Positions 1-9,745 of a stretch of DNA of 64,000 nt are shown here, piece after piece. The notes under the pieces are model-generated. The model was not told the DNA's origin. It made no database searches and worked only from the letters and a program-made list of their open reading frames with translations. The position numbers were made by a program, and so were the translations under genes. The stretch's first letter is position 1. Every line of letters starts with the position of its first letter. The DNA comes from Segatella copri (lineage in GTDB: Bacteria; Bacteroidota; Bacteroidia; Bacteroidales; Bacteroidaceae), in contig NZ_JAPDUW010000002.1 of assembly GCF_026015295.1 (NCBI RefSeq), positions 62,001 to 126,000 of the forward strand, written 5' to 3'.

Positions 1-69
1 TGGATTGATATTGGTACTCCTCAGGAATATCAGAAGGCAAAGGACTTGGTTAAGCATCTAAAAAATTAA
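1..69 (+). CDS. Sugar-nucleotide transferase, C-terminal end (partial)
   Basis: Only the last 22 residues are in the window, beginning WIDIGTPQEYQKA. This W-I-D-I-G-T-P-E-x-Y tail is typical of nucleotidyltransferases that activate hexose- or heptose-1-phosphates (HddC/RmlA/ManC-like). The position at the head of a polysaccharide locus fits a nucleotide-sugar supply role. The exact substrate cannot be read from this piece. A 88-bp gap separates it from the next gene. Confidence 0.7.
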   Translation, partial: WIDIGTPQEYQKAKDLVKHLKN

Positions 70-157
70 ATAATTTTACATATGTTATTTGGTATCCTTG
101 TTTCTGGAATAGATATGTAAATCAGTTCCTGTTTTAATTTTCAAATACTTAAGTTTT

Positions 158-1144
158 ATGGAAGAAAGAGAATTGATTATATGTAACTCTAATATGTTTG
201 TTCCTTATGTAATGACAGAATGTCTAAAGAATAAGACTAAACGATATGTAGTAGCTTCTGATACACCCAATATTAATCAATTTTTTGAGTTGTTTAATTT
301 TGTTAATGTCATACAATTAGCATATTCTACAGGTAAGGTATCTGTTATTTATAAGGAAAAAAAGAAGATGAAATCTTTTCTAGCAAATTATAGAATAACA
401 AAAGTTGTTTTTTATCATGCAGAGTTTGGCGAATTAGCCAATTGGCTTCTCTTGAAATTTGCAAAGAAAGGAGTAAGTATTGAATATCATAAGGTTTTTG
501 ATAGTATACCTGTACCAAAAGCAAAATGGTATCAAGGTTTAAAAATAAAACTCAAACAATGGTTATGTTTCAATTATTTTCCAGATGTGTTGGATGATGG
601 AACAAATCTGTTCCCTTCTTTACCCAATAGCTTTTTTAAGCGTTTAAAGGCTGTTTCTATTGAATCAAAGATTGATAGAGCTTTAATTTGCAATGCAGTA
701 AAAAGTTTAAATGATAAACTTAATATCAAAGGTAACGTATTGTTTGTTAGCGGATCTGTAGTTGCAGAAAATCTTGTTTCAAAGGAAGATTATGAAAACA
801 GCATCAATGAGATAATCGATTTTATTGGGACTGAAAATGCTACTGTAAAAATGCATCCACGTTTCGATGATATGATAGGAAAAGAACGAGAGCTTAATGA
901 AATACCAAAGTATATTCCAGGGAATGTTATTTTAGATGCTTTTGATATATACATAGGTTATTTTAGTACGTTGTTGGTGGAGGCTGCTCAGAATGGTAAA
1001 AAGGTAATATCCACCTTATACCTTATGAAACCTCAGAATGAGGCATCGCAGCAGAGATTTTATGAATATTTGGAAAATAGATTGAATGGTAAAGGTATTA
1101 TTTATTTTCCAAAGACAATAGAAGAATTTAAAGATATATTCTAG
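158..1144 (+). CDS. GT-B type glycosyltransferase, polysialyl/sialyltransferase-like
   Basis: This 328-residue protein has no signal peptide. It opens with a Rossmann-like strand (ELIICNSNMFVPYV). Its C-terminal half carries a K-M-H-P-R motif (residues about 229-233) and, about 45 residues on, G-Y-F-S-T-L-L-V-E-A-A. That HP plus S-T-L pairing is how the donor site of GT52 and polysialyltransferase-like enzymes looks, so a transferase using a CMP-sugar or related donor is likely; this is inferred from motifs. The gene is AT-rich like its downstream neighbours and is followed after 2 bp by the asparagine-synthase-like gene, so they are probably co-transcribed. Acceptor and donor are unknown. 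Confidence 0.55.
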   Translation: MEERELIICNSNMFVPYVMTECLKNKTKRYVVASDTPNINQFFELFNFVNVIQLAYSTGKVSVIYKEKKKMKSFLANYRITKVVFYHAEFGELANWLLLKFAKKGVSIEYHKVFDSIPVPKAKWYQGLKIKLKQWLCFNYFPDVLDDGTNLFPSLPNSFFKRLKAVSIESKIDRALICNAVKSLNDKLNIKGNVLFVSGSVVAENLVSKEDYENSINEIIDFIGTENATVKMHPRFDDMIGKERELNEIPKYIPGNVILDAFDIYIGYFSTLLVEAAQNGKKVISTLYLMKPQNEASQQRFYEYLENRLNGKGIIYFPKTIEEFKDIF

Positions 1145-1146
1145 TT

Positions 1147-2895
1147 ATGAAAGAATTAATACAAATTAGTAATGTTGCATTTCCACAGGCAAAAACATTT
1201 GGGAGTCTTTACTATCGCGGAGAAAATATAAGTGACGACAAGGACTATCTTGTATTTTTTGAAGGATTTATTATTGATGAGTCTTTTAATAGTGCAAATA
1301 TTCTCTCTTTATTTAAGAGTAAAGGATTGGAGTTTTTTAATCAATTGGAGGGCTCCTATAATATTATAGTAGTAGATAAGATAAAGAATAAGGTCTATAT
1401 TACAAACGATTCAATGTCTATACGCTCCATCTATTATTATTGTAGTGGGGCAAAATTTGTTGTGTCAAATAGATTCTGGAACTCCGTAGATATTCTAAAT
1501 CCTGATAAGGATATGTTGGATCTTGAAGCAATTTGTAGATATGGAGTTTATAACTCATATTTGTATCATAATACTCCAATTAAGGGCTTAAAATCCGTTC
1601 TTGCAGGAAGTAATTTTATACTTGACTTTAGTACTTTTAGTTTTACAGAATCTAAGTACTATAAATTTCAAGATTTTGTTGAAGACAAAAGACTCTCATT
1701 GGAGACTTCTGCGCATCAGTTTAATGAGGCGTTGAAGAAATTCTCCAGTTATATAAAAAGAATAACTACAACAAAAAAAATAGGGCTGAGCATAAGCGGC
1801 GGGTTAGACTCTCGAATTCTTCCTGGATTGTTTGGTAAAGAACCAACATATTTTGTGATTGTAGGAAAGAGAAATATATCAAAATTAGGCTTGAAACCAT
1901 ATAATTATTGTTATATAGATAAAATAGCAAAGGCATTTGGCATTAATATTATGAAGTTAGATCAGTCTTTGACTCCTGTTGAAGAAAAGATTGATATAGA
2001 AATGAAGAATTTTCCAATTGGTGGAGAAAACTTTATCAAGACCATTAATCCGAAGCGTTATGGTTTAAACTTTGATTATTTGGTTACTGCAGGTCATCCA
2101 GATTTGCTGTCTGGTGTGAGGGCTATGTCTGCCGAGGGTATTGATTTATTAGATATCATGGAAAATTATGAGGGTAATAGATATCTTAAAAGAGGTGTTA
2201 AAAGTGGTAAAGTCCATAAATTGGTAAAGTTATATCACTTAATTAAAGCTGGTAAGAATACTATCCAAATTCCATTACCTACAGATGTACAGGATTTTTA
2301 TCCAATAAGAATATTTGAGAAAGATCAATTCTATAAAGCAACTCATTCATATATTAAAAATGATTTGTTTAAGGATGATGATTCAAATTCAATTTTGAAG
2401 TATCGCTATGATAATGGTTCTGATATTTGTTGTGGAGCATTTGAAAGTCTGACAGGACAGGTAAAGGAGACTTATTCTATGTTCTATCCTTTTGGTAACG
2501 ATGTATTAAAGCATGTTCCTTTTAAATACATTAAGGACAGACTCGTTCTTAAGCAAACGATACATGATTATTATAAGAATGTTTATAATATTGAGAGTGA
2601 GCATAGCTTGTGTGGTATTCATGATGAGGAAAAAACATCTTGGCTAAAAATTATAAAGGCTATTATTTCTCAGAGACTGAGAGGTGTTTCTCATTTTGCA
2701 GATATGTTACCAGAACAAAAAGAAAGTTTTTTGTCTTTCTATGATAAGGAATCATTGTGGTTTAATGAAATCTTTGATAATGATTTAATTAGAAACTTAA
2801 TAAATCAGCATTCTTATGTATTTATGGCTTACTTAAAATTAAAGTTAGTCATAGGTACCATTGAAAGAAAAGAATGGAAAAAATATTGTGTATGA
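1147..2895 (+). CDS. Asparagine synthase-like amidotransferase
   Basis: The protein has 582 residues. The N-terminal third resembles the glutaminase fold of AsnB-type enzymes but starts MKELIQ, without the catalytic Cys at position 2, so glutamine hydrolysis is doubtful. The PP-loop ATP-binding signature is clear (SISGGLDSR, about residues 216-224). In capsule loci this family amidates sugar acids such as uronic acids or forms related amides. That role fits here because a UDP-glucose dehydrogenase, which makes UDP-glucuronate, lies 2.5 kb downstream; the link is an inference. The stop codon overlaps the preferred start of the next gene in an ATGA arrangement. Confidence 0.75.
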   Translation: MKELIQISNVAFPQAKTFGSLYYRGENISDDKDYLVFFEGFIIDESFNSANILSLFKSKGLEFFNQLEGSYNIIVVDKIKNKVYITNDSMSIRSIYYYCSGAKFVVSNRFWNSVDILNPDKDMLDLEAICRYGVYNSYLYHNTPIKGLKSVLAGSNFILDFSTFSFTESKYYKFQDFVEDKRLSLETSAHQFNEALKKFSSYIKRITTTKKIGLSISGGLDSRILPGLFGKEPTYFVIVGKRNISKLGLKPYNYCYIDKIAKAFGINIMKLDQSLTPVEEKIDIEMKNFPIGGENFIKTINPKRYGLNFDYLVTAGHPDLLSGVRAMSAEGIDLLDIMENYEGNRYLKRGVKSGKVHKLVKLYHLIKAGKNTIQIPLPTDVQDFYPIRIFEKDQFYKATHSYIKNDLFKDDDSNSILKYRYDNGSDICCGAFESLTGQVKETYSMFYPFGNDVLKHVPFKYIKDRLVLKQTIHDYYKNVYNIESEHSLCGIHDEEKTSWLKIIKAIISQRLRGVSHFADMLPEQKESFLSFYDKESLWFNEIFDNDLIRNLINQHSYVFMAYLKLKLVIGTIERKEWKKYCV

Positions 2896-3867
2896 TGACA
2901 GGTTGCAAAAGAATCACATATATTGATATTGCTAAGATATTAGCTATGTTTTTGGTAGTTTATACGCATACTGCTCAAAATATAGCTCAAGACAATTATA
3001 TGAATGAGATTGGTTTTACTTCTATCCAGTCTCTTCATATGCCTTTATTCATGATAATGTCAGGGTACTTTTTAAACTTAGACAAGCTAAAGAAAAATAT
3101 AATTGCAGATTATTTAAAGAAAAAGTTTCTGCATTTAGTTTTGCCTACATTTTTCTGGTACACCTTGTTGGTTCTTGCTTTTAATGAGCCGCATGATTTG
3201 AGGACAATTGCCAATAGTTATTGGTTTTTAAAATCATTATTCATATCTCTAGCATTCATAATGGTATCTGTAAAGATAACAAACAGTGTTGGTGGGGGGG
3301 GCGATTCTAGCACTATTGATAGTTCTAGTTGTTCCACATATGGATATGTTTAGAGTGAATTTTACACTTCCATTTGTTTTGATAGGCGTTTTTTTCAAAA
3401 GAATAGAGTCAAAGTTTACACTAAGAGCATGTATTGCTCTATTGTTGTTATACATTTGTTTACTTTTTTTTTGGAAATATGATTATACAGTTTACGTGAC
3501 GCCATTAACGAGAGGGGCTCTATCTAACCTAGAGCAATGGATTGCTTTTGGTTATAGAATATTAATTGGATCAATTGGTTCTTTCCTCGTTATGAGTATT
3601 GTCAAAAGGATTGATAGTTCCTTAAATGAGAAAGTTAAAAGCTTTCTGTGTTTACTGGGGAGTTCAACATTAGAGATATATTTGTTGCATTATATTTTTA
3701 ATCGAATATTTTGCCTCTTAATTGATTGTGACCAGTATAGTCAATTTTGTTTGTCATTAGTATGCTTAATTCTTTCTTGTCTTAATATTATGGGATGTAT
3801 GTTGATTAAAAAGTATATTGGAAAATCTTCTTTGTTATCGAAATTATTATTAGGAAAAAATATATAA
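2892..3867 (+). pseudogene. Acyltransferase 3 family membrane protein, split at a G8 tract
   Basis: The gene reads as two overlapping frames. The first half (from ATG 2892, which overlaps the previous stop as ATGA) has the family's N-terminal motif RITYIDIAKILAMFLVVYTH and ends at 3353. The second half, in the +1 frame, continues with several membrane helices to 3867. The frames cross at a run of eight G at 3294-3301. With seven G the reading frame is continuous and gives about 324 residues, the normal size for OafA/NodX-like acyltransferases that acetylate or otherwise acylate surface sugars. The gene is therefore either off by slipped-strand phase variation, dead, or affected by a sequencing error in the homopolymer. 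Confidence 0.8.
3294..3301 (+). repeat. Homopolymeric G8 tract inside the acyltransferase gene
   Basis: Eight consecutive G (GGT then GGGGGGGG then CGATT). At this length the upstream frame runs into a stop at 3353; at seven G the two halves join. Poly-G tracts of this size are classic slipped-strand mispairing sites. Confidence 0.85.
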
Positions 3868-3868
3868 A

Positions 3869-5407
3869 ATGAGTAAAAGTAAAGCTGCACTTAAAAATTC
3901 ATTATTTATGTATGTCAGAACAGGATTACAAATGTTGATAACTTTGTACTCTGTTCGCATCTTATTAGCCTCTTTGGGTGTATTTGATTATGGTTTATAT
4001 AATACGATAGGAAGTATTGTTGTATTATGTTCCTTTTTGACGTCAGCACTAGCAAATTCTACACAGAGATTTATCTCTTTTGAATTAGGAAACAATAATA
4101 TGCTGAAGTTGGCTTTAGTTTATTATGGCGCATTAAAGATACATAGATATTTGTCTTTATTAATTGTAGCTATATGTGAAGTTGTAGGCTTGGTTTTTAT
4201 TTATAACTATATGAATGTTCCACAAGACCGTTTAGTAGAAATGAGTTTAGTCCTCCAGTTCTCGATATTGGTTTTTGTATATAATATTTTAATAGTTCCT
4301 TATAGAGCAATACTTACAGCTTATGAGCGTTTTGATTGGATTTCTATTCTTACAATAGTTGAATCTATTTTGAAGCTATTAATTGCTTATCTCATAAGTT
4401 GTTTCTCTTCGAATCGCATTATTTTATATGCATTGTTTTTCCTGTTGATTACAATGATAATCTTTCATTTATATCAATTTGGAAGTAGAAAATATACTGT
4501 AATCCTCAAACCTTTTTCTGATATAGACGTGCTTGTCTTAAAGAAGATGGTTAGTTTTGGTGGATGGAATTTTTTAGGTGGAATAGGTCAGGTAACAATG
4601 AATCAACTTAGTAATATGATGATTAATGTTTTTTGCGGACCATTAGTTAATGCTGCCCAAGCTATTGCAACTCAAGTAAATTCTTATGTTAATAAGTTTA
4701 TTCAAGACTTTCTTTCAGCAATTCAACCACAAATCGTTAAGAGTTTTGCTTCCAATGATGATTCTTATCTAAGAAAAGTTGTTTTTTCAGGGATGAAGCT
4801 CTCGTTCTTTTTAATTGTTGCAGTTGCTATTCCGATTGCTTTTAATATAGAATTTATACTAACTTTATGGCTAAAAGAATATCCTGAATTTGTTCCTGTA
4901 TTTATTAAGTTGTTATTAGTAAATTCTGCAATTGTTGCTGCAACAGGTACTTTAAGTACTCTTATAGAGTCTAATGGAAATATAAAGTGGACACAAATTT
5001 CATATACGATAGTTTTAGTTTCATGCACATTATTGTCTTACTTTGGACTTAAGTTTACTCATGATGCTAATTGGGTCTACTATTCTTTGATTTTATCTTC
5101 ATTTCTTTGCTTGGTGGTAAGAGTATATTTTGCAAAGAGATTTGGATTAATATGTTTATCTGATTATTTGCTTTTGTTTGTTAAGTGCTTTATACCTTAT
5201 ACTGTAGTATATTTATCATTATATTATGTCTTAAGTATGTTTTTGGATAATTCGGGTATCTTATACCTAGGTTGTTCAATTTTGCTAGCAATACTTTTTC
5301 TACCAAGTTATGGATATTATATATTCTTAAATTCTGTAGAACAAAATTTTGTGAAAAATATAGTTTCCACATTGTTTAGCAAATACAGGTCAAAACAATA
5401 CAAATAA
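3869..5407 (+). CDS. Polysaccharide flippase, Wzx-like
   Basis: A 512-residue protein with about 12-14 hydrophobic segments along its whole length, starting [32 protein letters not shown] (quoted only in part: [20 protein letters not shown]). The N-terminal arrangement and the [15 protein letters not shown] stretch are typical of the MATE/PST-type exporters that flip undecaprenyl-linked oligosaccharides across the inner membrane in Bacteroidales. One base separates it from the acyltransferase stop, so it belongs to the same transcript. Together with the polymerase at 7627 it points to a Wzx/Wzy-dependent capsule or O-antigen pathway. Confidence 0.85.
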   Translation: MSKSKAALKNSLFMYVRTGLQMLITLYSVRILLASLGVFDYGLYNTIGSIVVLCSFLTSALANSTQRFISFELGNNNMLKLALVYYGALKIHRYLSLLIVAICEVVGLVFIYNYMNVPQDRLVEMSLVLQFSILVFVYNILIVPYRAILTAYERFDWISILTIVESILKLLIAYLISCFSSNRIILYALFFLLITMIIFHLYQFGSRKYTVILKPFSDIDVLVLKKMVSFGGWNFLGGIGQVTMNQLSNMMINVFCGPLVNAAQAIATQVNSYVNKFIQDFLSAIQPQIVKSFASNDDSYLRKVVFSGMKLSFFLIVAVAIPIAFNIEFILTLWLKEYPEFVPVFIKLLLVNSAIVAATGTLSTLIESNGNIKWTQISYTIVLVSCTLLSYFGLKFTHDANWVYYSLILSSFLCLVVRVYFAKRFGLICLSDYLLLFVKCFIPYTVVYLSLYYVLSMFLDNSGILYLGCSILLAILFLPSYGYYIFLNSVEQNFVKNIVSTLFSKYRSKQYK

Positions 5408-5439
5408 TCATCTGTATTTTTTTATATATATTGTTGATA

Positions 5440-6783
5440 ATGATTAATTTAAATGATATGAATGATTTTAAAGATATAAAGGTAGCAGTAGCCGGTACCG
5501 GCTATGTAGGTCTGAGTATAGCAACCCTGTTATCTCAGCACCATCATGTAACAGCAGTAGATGTAATCCCTGAGAAGGTGGAGAAACTCAATAATAAGAT
5601 TTCTCCAATCCAGGACGATTACATCGAAAAGTATTTGGCAGAAAAGCCATTGAACCTCGTGGCAACCCTTGACGGCAAATCAGCCTATAAGGATGCAGAT
5701 TTCGTAGTGATTGCAGCACCAACCAACTACGACCCAGTGAAGAACTACTTCGATACAACCCATGTAGAAGAAGTCATCGACCTGGTTCTGGAGGTAAACC
5801 CAGATGCAGTGATGGTCATTAAGAGCACCATCCCTGTCGGTTATACCCGTAGCCTCTACTTGAAGTATGCCAAGAAGGGCGTGAAGAAGTTCAACCTTCT
5901 CTTCTCTCCAGAGTTCCTTCGTGAGAGCAAGGCTCTCTACGATAACCTTTATCCAAGCCGCATTATCGTAGGCTATCCAAAGATTATCGAGCGCCCAGAG
6001 TTCGAAGAGGAGAACGAGGCTATCAAGTCTGTAACCAATGTCGACATGTTGAAGGAAGCTGCCAAGACATTTGCCGCTTTGCTCCAGGAAGGTGCCATCA
6101 AGGAGAACATTGATACTCTCTTTATGGGTATGAAGGAAGCCGAGGCGGTTAAGCTCTTCGCCAATACCTATCTGGCACTCCGAGTAAGCTACTTCAATGA
6201 GTTAGATACATACGCAGAGGTAAAGGGACTCGATACCAAGGCAATCATCGATGGCGTAGGTCTCGACCCACGCATCGGCACCCATTACAACAACCCAAGC
6301 TTCGGCTATGGTGGTTATTGCCTGCCAAAGGATACCAAGCAACTCCTGGCAAACTATGCCGATGTTCCAGAGAACCTGATAGAGGCAATCGTAGAGAGCA
6401 ATCGTACCCGTAAGGACTATATTGCTGATGCCGTACTCCAGAAGGCAGGCTATTACAGCTATGCTGATGCCAACAGCTATGATGCTAGCAAGGAGCACAA
6501 CTGCGTGATTGGAGTCTATCGTTTGACCATGAAGTCAAACAGCGATAACTTCCGCCAGTCTGCCATCCAGGGCATCATGAAGCGTATTAAGGCAAAGGGT
6601 GCAGAGGTAGTTATCTATGAGCCAACATTGGAAGAGGGCAGCACCTTCTTCGGTAGCCGCATTGAGAACAACCTCGAAGCCTTCAAGTCACAGAGCCATG
6701 CTATCATCGCCAACCGTTATGATGCTTGTCTGGATGATGTAAAGGATAAGGTATATACAAGGGATATTTTTAGAAGAGATTAA
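5440..6783 (+). CDS. ugd: UDP-glucose 6-dehydrogenase family enzyme
   Basis: NAD-binding motif [15 protein letters not shown] lies near the N-terminus and the catalytic-cysteine motif [14 protein letters not shown] lies at about residue 290-303. The family makes a two-step oxidation of UDP-glucose to UDP-glucuronate, and the length (about 447 residues) is in the normal range. ATG 5440 and ATG 5458 are both possible starts; an upstream TTG at 5431 is less likely. The G+C content and codon use are clearly richer than in the flanking transferase genes, as expected for a conserved core gene between variable AT-rich ones. The product would feed uronic acid into the local polysaccharide. A UDP-N-acetyl-sugar dehydrogenase is the alternative. 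Confidence 0.85.
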   Translation: MINLNDMNDFKDIKVAVAGTGYVGLSIATLLSQHHHVTAVDVIPEKVEKLNNKISPIQDDYIEKYLAEKPLNLVATLDGKSAYKDADFVVIAAPTNYDPVKNYFDTTHVEEVIDLVLEVNPDAVMVIKSTIPVGYTRSLYLKYAKKGVKKFNLLFSPEFLRESKALYDNLYPSRIIVGYPKIIERPEFEEENEAIKSVTNVDMLKEAAKTFAALLQEGAIKENIDTLFMGMKEAEAVKLFANTYLALRVSYFNELDTYAEVKGLDTKAIIDGVGLDPRIGTHYNNPSFGYGGYCLPKDTKQLLANYADVPENLIEAIVESNRTRKDYIADAVLQKAGYYSYADANSYDASKEHNCVIGVYRLTMKSNSDNFRQSAIQGIMKRIKAKGAEVVIYEPTLEEGSTFFGSRIENNLEAFKSQSHAIIANRYDACLDDVKDKVYTRDIFRRD

Positions 6784-6784
6784 T

Positions 6785-7630
6785 ATGAAAAAGACTGTAG
6801 CTGTTTTACTGACAGTATTTAATAGAAAGGATATAACACTTAAAGGCTTATCGACATTATATGCTGCGATGAAGCCCGTAGAGGATAAATATTCTTTCGA
6901 TGTTTATATGACCAATGATGGTTGTACGGATGGTACTCCAGGGGCTGTGAAAAATTGCTTTCCTGATGTACATATTATAAATGGTGATGGTAATCTTTAT
7001 TGGAGTGGAGGGATGCGTAAGGCTTGGGATGTAGCTAGCAAAACGCTTGACTATGATTATTACTTATGGTTTAATGATGATGCTGTTTTATATGAAAATG
7101 CATTACAAGTTTTGTTAAGTACAGAAGAATCCTATTCTAATTCTATTATTGTTGGTAATATGTGTTCTTCAAATGACAAAAAGAAACTATGTTATGGAGG
7201 AAGGGATTTGGATAAAAAGCTAATTGAGGTTAATGATAGTTTTGCAAAAAAATGTAACTCTTTCAACGGTAATTTAGTACTTATTCCATCTTTCGCTTTT
7301 AAAAAACTGGGGACAATAAGCAAGGTATATTCTCATTCGTTTGGCGATTTTGATTATGGTTACAGAGCTTATAAGAAAAAAATCCAAATGTATATTTGTC
7401 CAGGTTTTCAAGGTATTTGTAATCGCCATGCATCATTGCCAATTTGGTGTAATCCAAATTTTAAGCTAGCAAAACGTATTAAAAACTATTATTCTCCTCT
7501 TGGTAATCCTCCTCGTGAGGCATTTCATTTTGATAGGATACATAAAGGTACGTTAATTGCTTTAATGCATATTATTACAAATCATGTTCGTCTATTGTTT
7601 CCTAAAATTTGGGATATTAATATTATATGA
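6785..7630 (+). CDS. GT2 family glycosyltransferase (rhamnosyltransferase-like)
   Basis: 281 residues. The GT-A fold is visible: VAVLLTVFNRKD at the start, the YMTNDGCTDGTPG nucleotide-binding segment, GNLYWSGGMRKAW, and LWFNDDAVL containing the D-D metal/nucleotide motif at about residue 97-102. This set is characteristic of Bacteroidales GT2 enzymes annotated as rhamnosyltransferase-like. It begins 1 bp after the dehydrogenase and its stop overlaps the next start (ATGA at 7627), so translation is probably coupled. Donor and acceptor are not predictable from the sequence. Confidence 0.85.
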   Translation: MKKTVAVLLTVFNRKDITLKGLSTLYAAMKPVEDKYSFDVYMTNDGCTDGTPGAVKNCFPDVHIINGDGNLYWSGGMRKAWDVASKTLDYDYYLWFNDDAVLYENALQVLLSTEESYSNSIIVGNMCSSNDKKKLCYGGRDLDKKLIEVNDSFAKKCNSFNGNLVLIPSFAFKKLGTISKVYSHSFGDFDYGYRAYKKKIQMYICPGFQGICNRHASLPIWCNPNFKLAKRIKNYYSPLGNPPREAFHFDRIHKGTLIALMHIITNHVRLLFPKIWDINII

Positions 7631-8823
7631 TAATGGATAAATATCTAGTATTGAACTTTTTTTTGTGTTTTTTGTTACTTCTGCTATTTCCTTTAGGAGC
7701 AGTTTTTGTGTCCATGTTTTTGCTGTTTGGTAAAAAAGAAGGAAAGTATATTTGGCTTTTTTCTTTAATGGTTGCAAGTTACTTATCCTTTATAAATTGT
7801 TCGAAGGATATAATGTCAGACCCTGATCTTCCTTGGTATACAACACAATACTTAATGGCAGGCGATATGAAGTTTATTCCATATATATTTCAATTTGGTA
7901 TGAATGGTAAGGGACGTGAATTGTTTTTTCCTACTTTTAATTATTTAGTGTATTTTATAGCAAGAGACAATGTTAAATTGTATATTTTCATCCATTCCTT
8001 TATTTGTTACTTTTTAAGTTTCTTGGCGATAATTAGACTATTTGAATACATGAGAGTTGACAGAAAAAACATTATTTATCCCATTATTTGGTTCGCATGT
8101 TTTCCATGGGTTTTTACATATACTAGTACTTTATTGAGACAGTTTTTGGCTGGGTCGATTCTACTTTGTATTATAGTTGATCATTGTTTCTATAAGAAAA
8201 AAATGATAATACCATATATATGCATGTTTTTGACTCATACTTCTTCACTTATATTTCTTCCATTGTTATATTTGAATTTTTTTAAAAAGAAAATTACAAT
8301 TAAAACATTGGTTTTATATGTTTGTGGATTACTAGTATTTGTTTTTATTCAATCAATTTCATCATTCCTGTTTAAGTTTGTAAGTGGTGATAATGCATTG
8401 TCTTATGTGCTCAGTAGGGCTTCAACCAATACAACATTTGAATTACCTCCTTTAGGAGTAAGTAAAATTCTTTTCTTGATTATGTGTATTATATTATGCT
8501 TATACGCATTTTACTCAAAGAAAAAAAAGATAATGCTGTCTATAGAGCACTTACCAGTTATTAATTGTATAGTTGTTTTTAATCTATTTATTTTGGCAAA
8601 TTTAAATCAACTAGAATTAAGTAATAGATTCTTCTTTTATTCATCAATATTGTCAATATTTCCTGTAATTTATTATTTTGGAAATAAACAATTTAGTTCT
8701 GCAAGAGCTCTAGGATTTTCTTTAATAATGAATTTAGTCCTAATTTTTTATATCACAGGTTCATCTTATGACTATAATATACCTTTTGGACTTTTATTGT
8801 TTCCTATAAATAATTTCCTTTAA
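7627..8823 (+). CDS. Polysaccharide polymerase, EpsG/Wzy-like
   Basis: 398 residues, strongly hydrophobic with about ten membrane segments and a large polar loop near residues 60-105 (PDLPWYTTQYLMAGDMKF). Size and layout match EpsG/Wzy-type polymerases, which join lipid-linked repeat units on the periplasmic side of the inner membrane. Sequence conservation in this family is low, so the call rests on topology and on position between a GT2 gene and another GT2 gene in a locus that also has a flippase. ATG 7627 overlaps the previous stop; ATG 7633 is an alternative. Confidence 0.7.
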   Translation: MIMDKYLVLNFFLCFLLLLLFPLGAVFVSMFLLFGKKEGKYIWLFSLMVASYLSFINCSKDIMSDPDLPWYTTQYLMAGDMKFIPYIFQFGMNGKGRELFFPTFNYLVYFIARDNVKLYIFIHSFICYFLSFLAIIRLFEYMRVDRKNIIYPIIWFACFPWVFTYTSTLLRQFLAGSILLCIIVDHCFYKKKMIIPYICMFLTHTSSLIFLPLLYLNFFKKKITIKTLVLYVCGLLVFVFIQSISSFLFKFVSGDNALSYVLSRASTNTTFELPPLGVSKILFLIMCIILCLYAFYSKKKKIMLSIEHLPVINCIVVFNLFILANLNQLELSNRFFFYSSILSIFPVIYYFGNKQFSSARALGFSLIMNLVLIFYITGSSYDYNIPFGLLLFPINNFL

Positions 8824-8824
8824 T

Positions 8825-9727
8825 ATGTACACATTTTCAATAATAATTCCTCATAAAAATAGCTCACGCTTACTGGAAAGATTATTAATTAGTATCCCCC
8901 AAGATGATATGATACAAGTGATAGTAATAGATGATCATAGTATTGTAAGTGAGAAAAAATGTTTGAATGAATTACAAAAAAAATATTCATTTGAATTATA
9001 TGTTAATACGTATGTTTATGCTGGTGGAGCTAGAAATGTAGGTATAGAGCATGCTAAGGGTGAGTGGGTTCTGTTCGCTGATTCTGATGACTTTTTTGAA
9101 CCAAATGCATTTGATATATTAAAACAATATGTAAAATCAAACTTCGATATTGTTTATTTTAATGTAACGAGCAAGTTTTCTTCAGATTTATCTAATGGTT
9201 ATCGTGATAAGTATATTAAATCTATTCTAGAGAAATGTAGAAAAAATAAAAGAATGGATATTTTAAGATGTTGTTATACTGTACCATGGGGAAAAATGTA
9301 TAAAGGAGAATTCATAAAGTGCAACAATCTTCGTTTTGAAGAAATTATTGCAGGGAATGATATGATGTTTTCTGTAACTGCAGGTATCATTGCTAAAAAT
9401 ATTACATTTGATTTTCAGGAAATATATTGTGTTACTGTTACGGAAAATAGTATTACAACAACATTATCAAAAGATAGATTTGATGCCCGATTCCAAGCTA
9501 CATTACGCGTAAATGATGTTTTGAGAAAAAATAATTATAGTAAATATCAAATTTCTATTTTATACTTTTTAGGTAAATCTTATCAATTTGGTATAAAATA
9601 TCTGTTACATTGTATTTATGAATGTGGGCGTCATAGAAGTAATATCTTTAAAGGTTTGGAAAAAATATTTTATGTTAAGCAAGTCTTAATGGATAGGCAA
9701 AATACAAACAAGTTTATTAAATCATAA
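8825..9727 (+). CDS. GT2 family glycosyltransferase
   Basis: 300 residues with a classic GT2 N-terminus: FSIIIPHKNSSRLLERLL, then VIVIDDHS, then AGGARNVGIEHAKGEWVLF and ADSDDFFEP with the DxD motif at about residue 85. The C-terminal part carries a weakly hydrophobic stretch. It starts 1 bp after the polymerase stop. It probably adds one sugar of the repeat unit at the cytoplasmic face of the membrane; the sugar is unknown. Composition is AT-rich like the polymerase. Confidence 0.85.
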   Translation: MYTFSIIIPHKNSSRLLERLLISIPQDDMIQVIVIDDHSIVSEKKCLNELQKKYSFELYVNTYVYAGGARNVGIEHAKGEWVLFADSDDFFEPNAFDILKQYVKSNFDIVYFNVTSKFSSDLSNGYRDKYIKSILEKCRKNKRMDILRCCYTVPWGKMYKGEFIKCNNLRFEEIIAGNDMMFSVTAGIIAKNITFDFQEIYCVTVTENSITTTLSKDRFDARFQATLRVNDVLRKNNYSKYQISILYFLGKSYQFGIKYLLHCIYECGRHRSNIFKGLEKIFYVKQVLMDRQNTNKFIKS

Positions 9728-9745
9728 TCTTTTACTTGTAAATTT

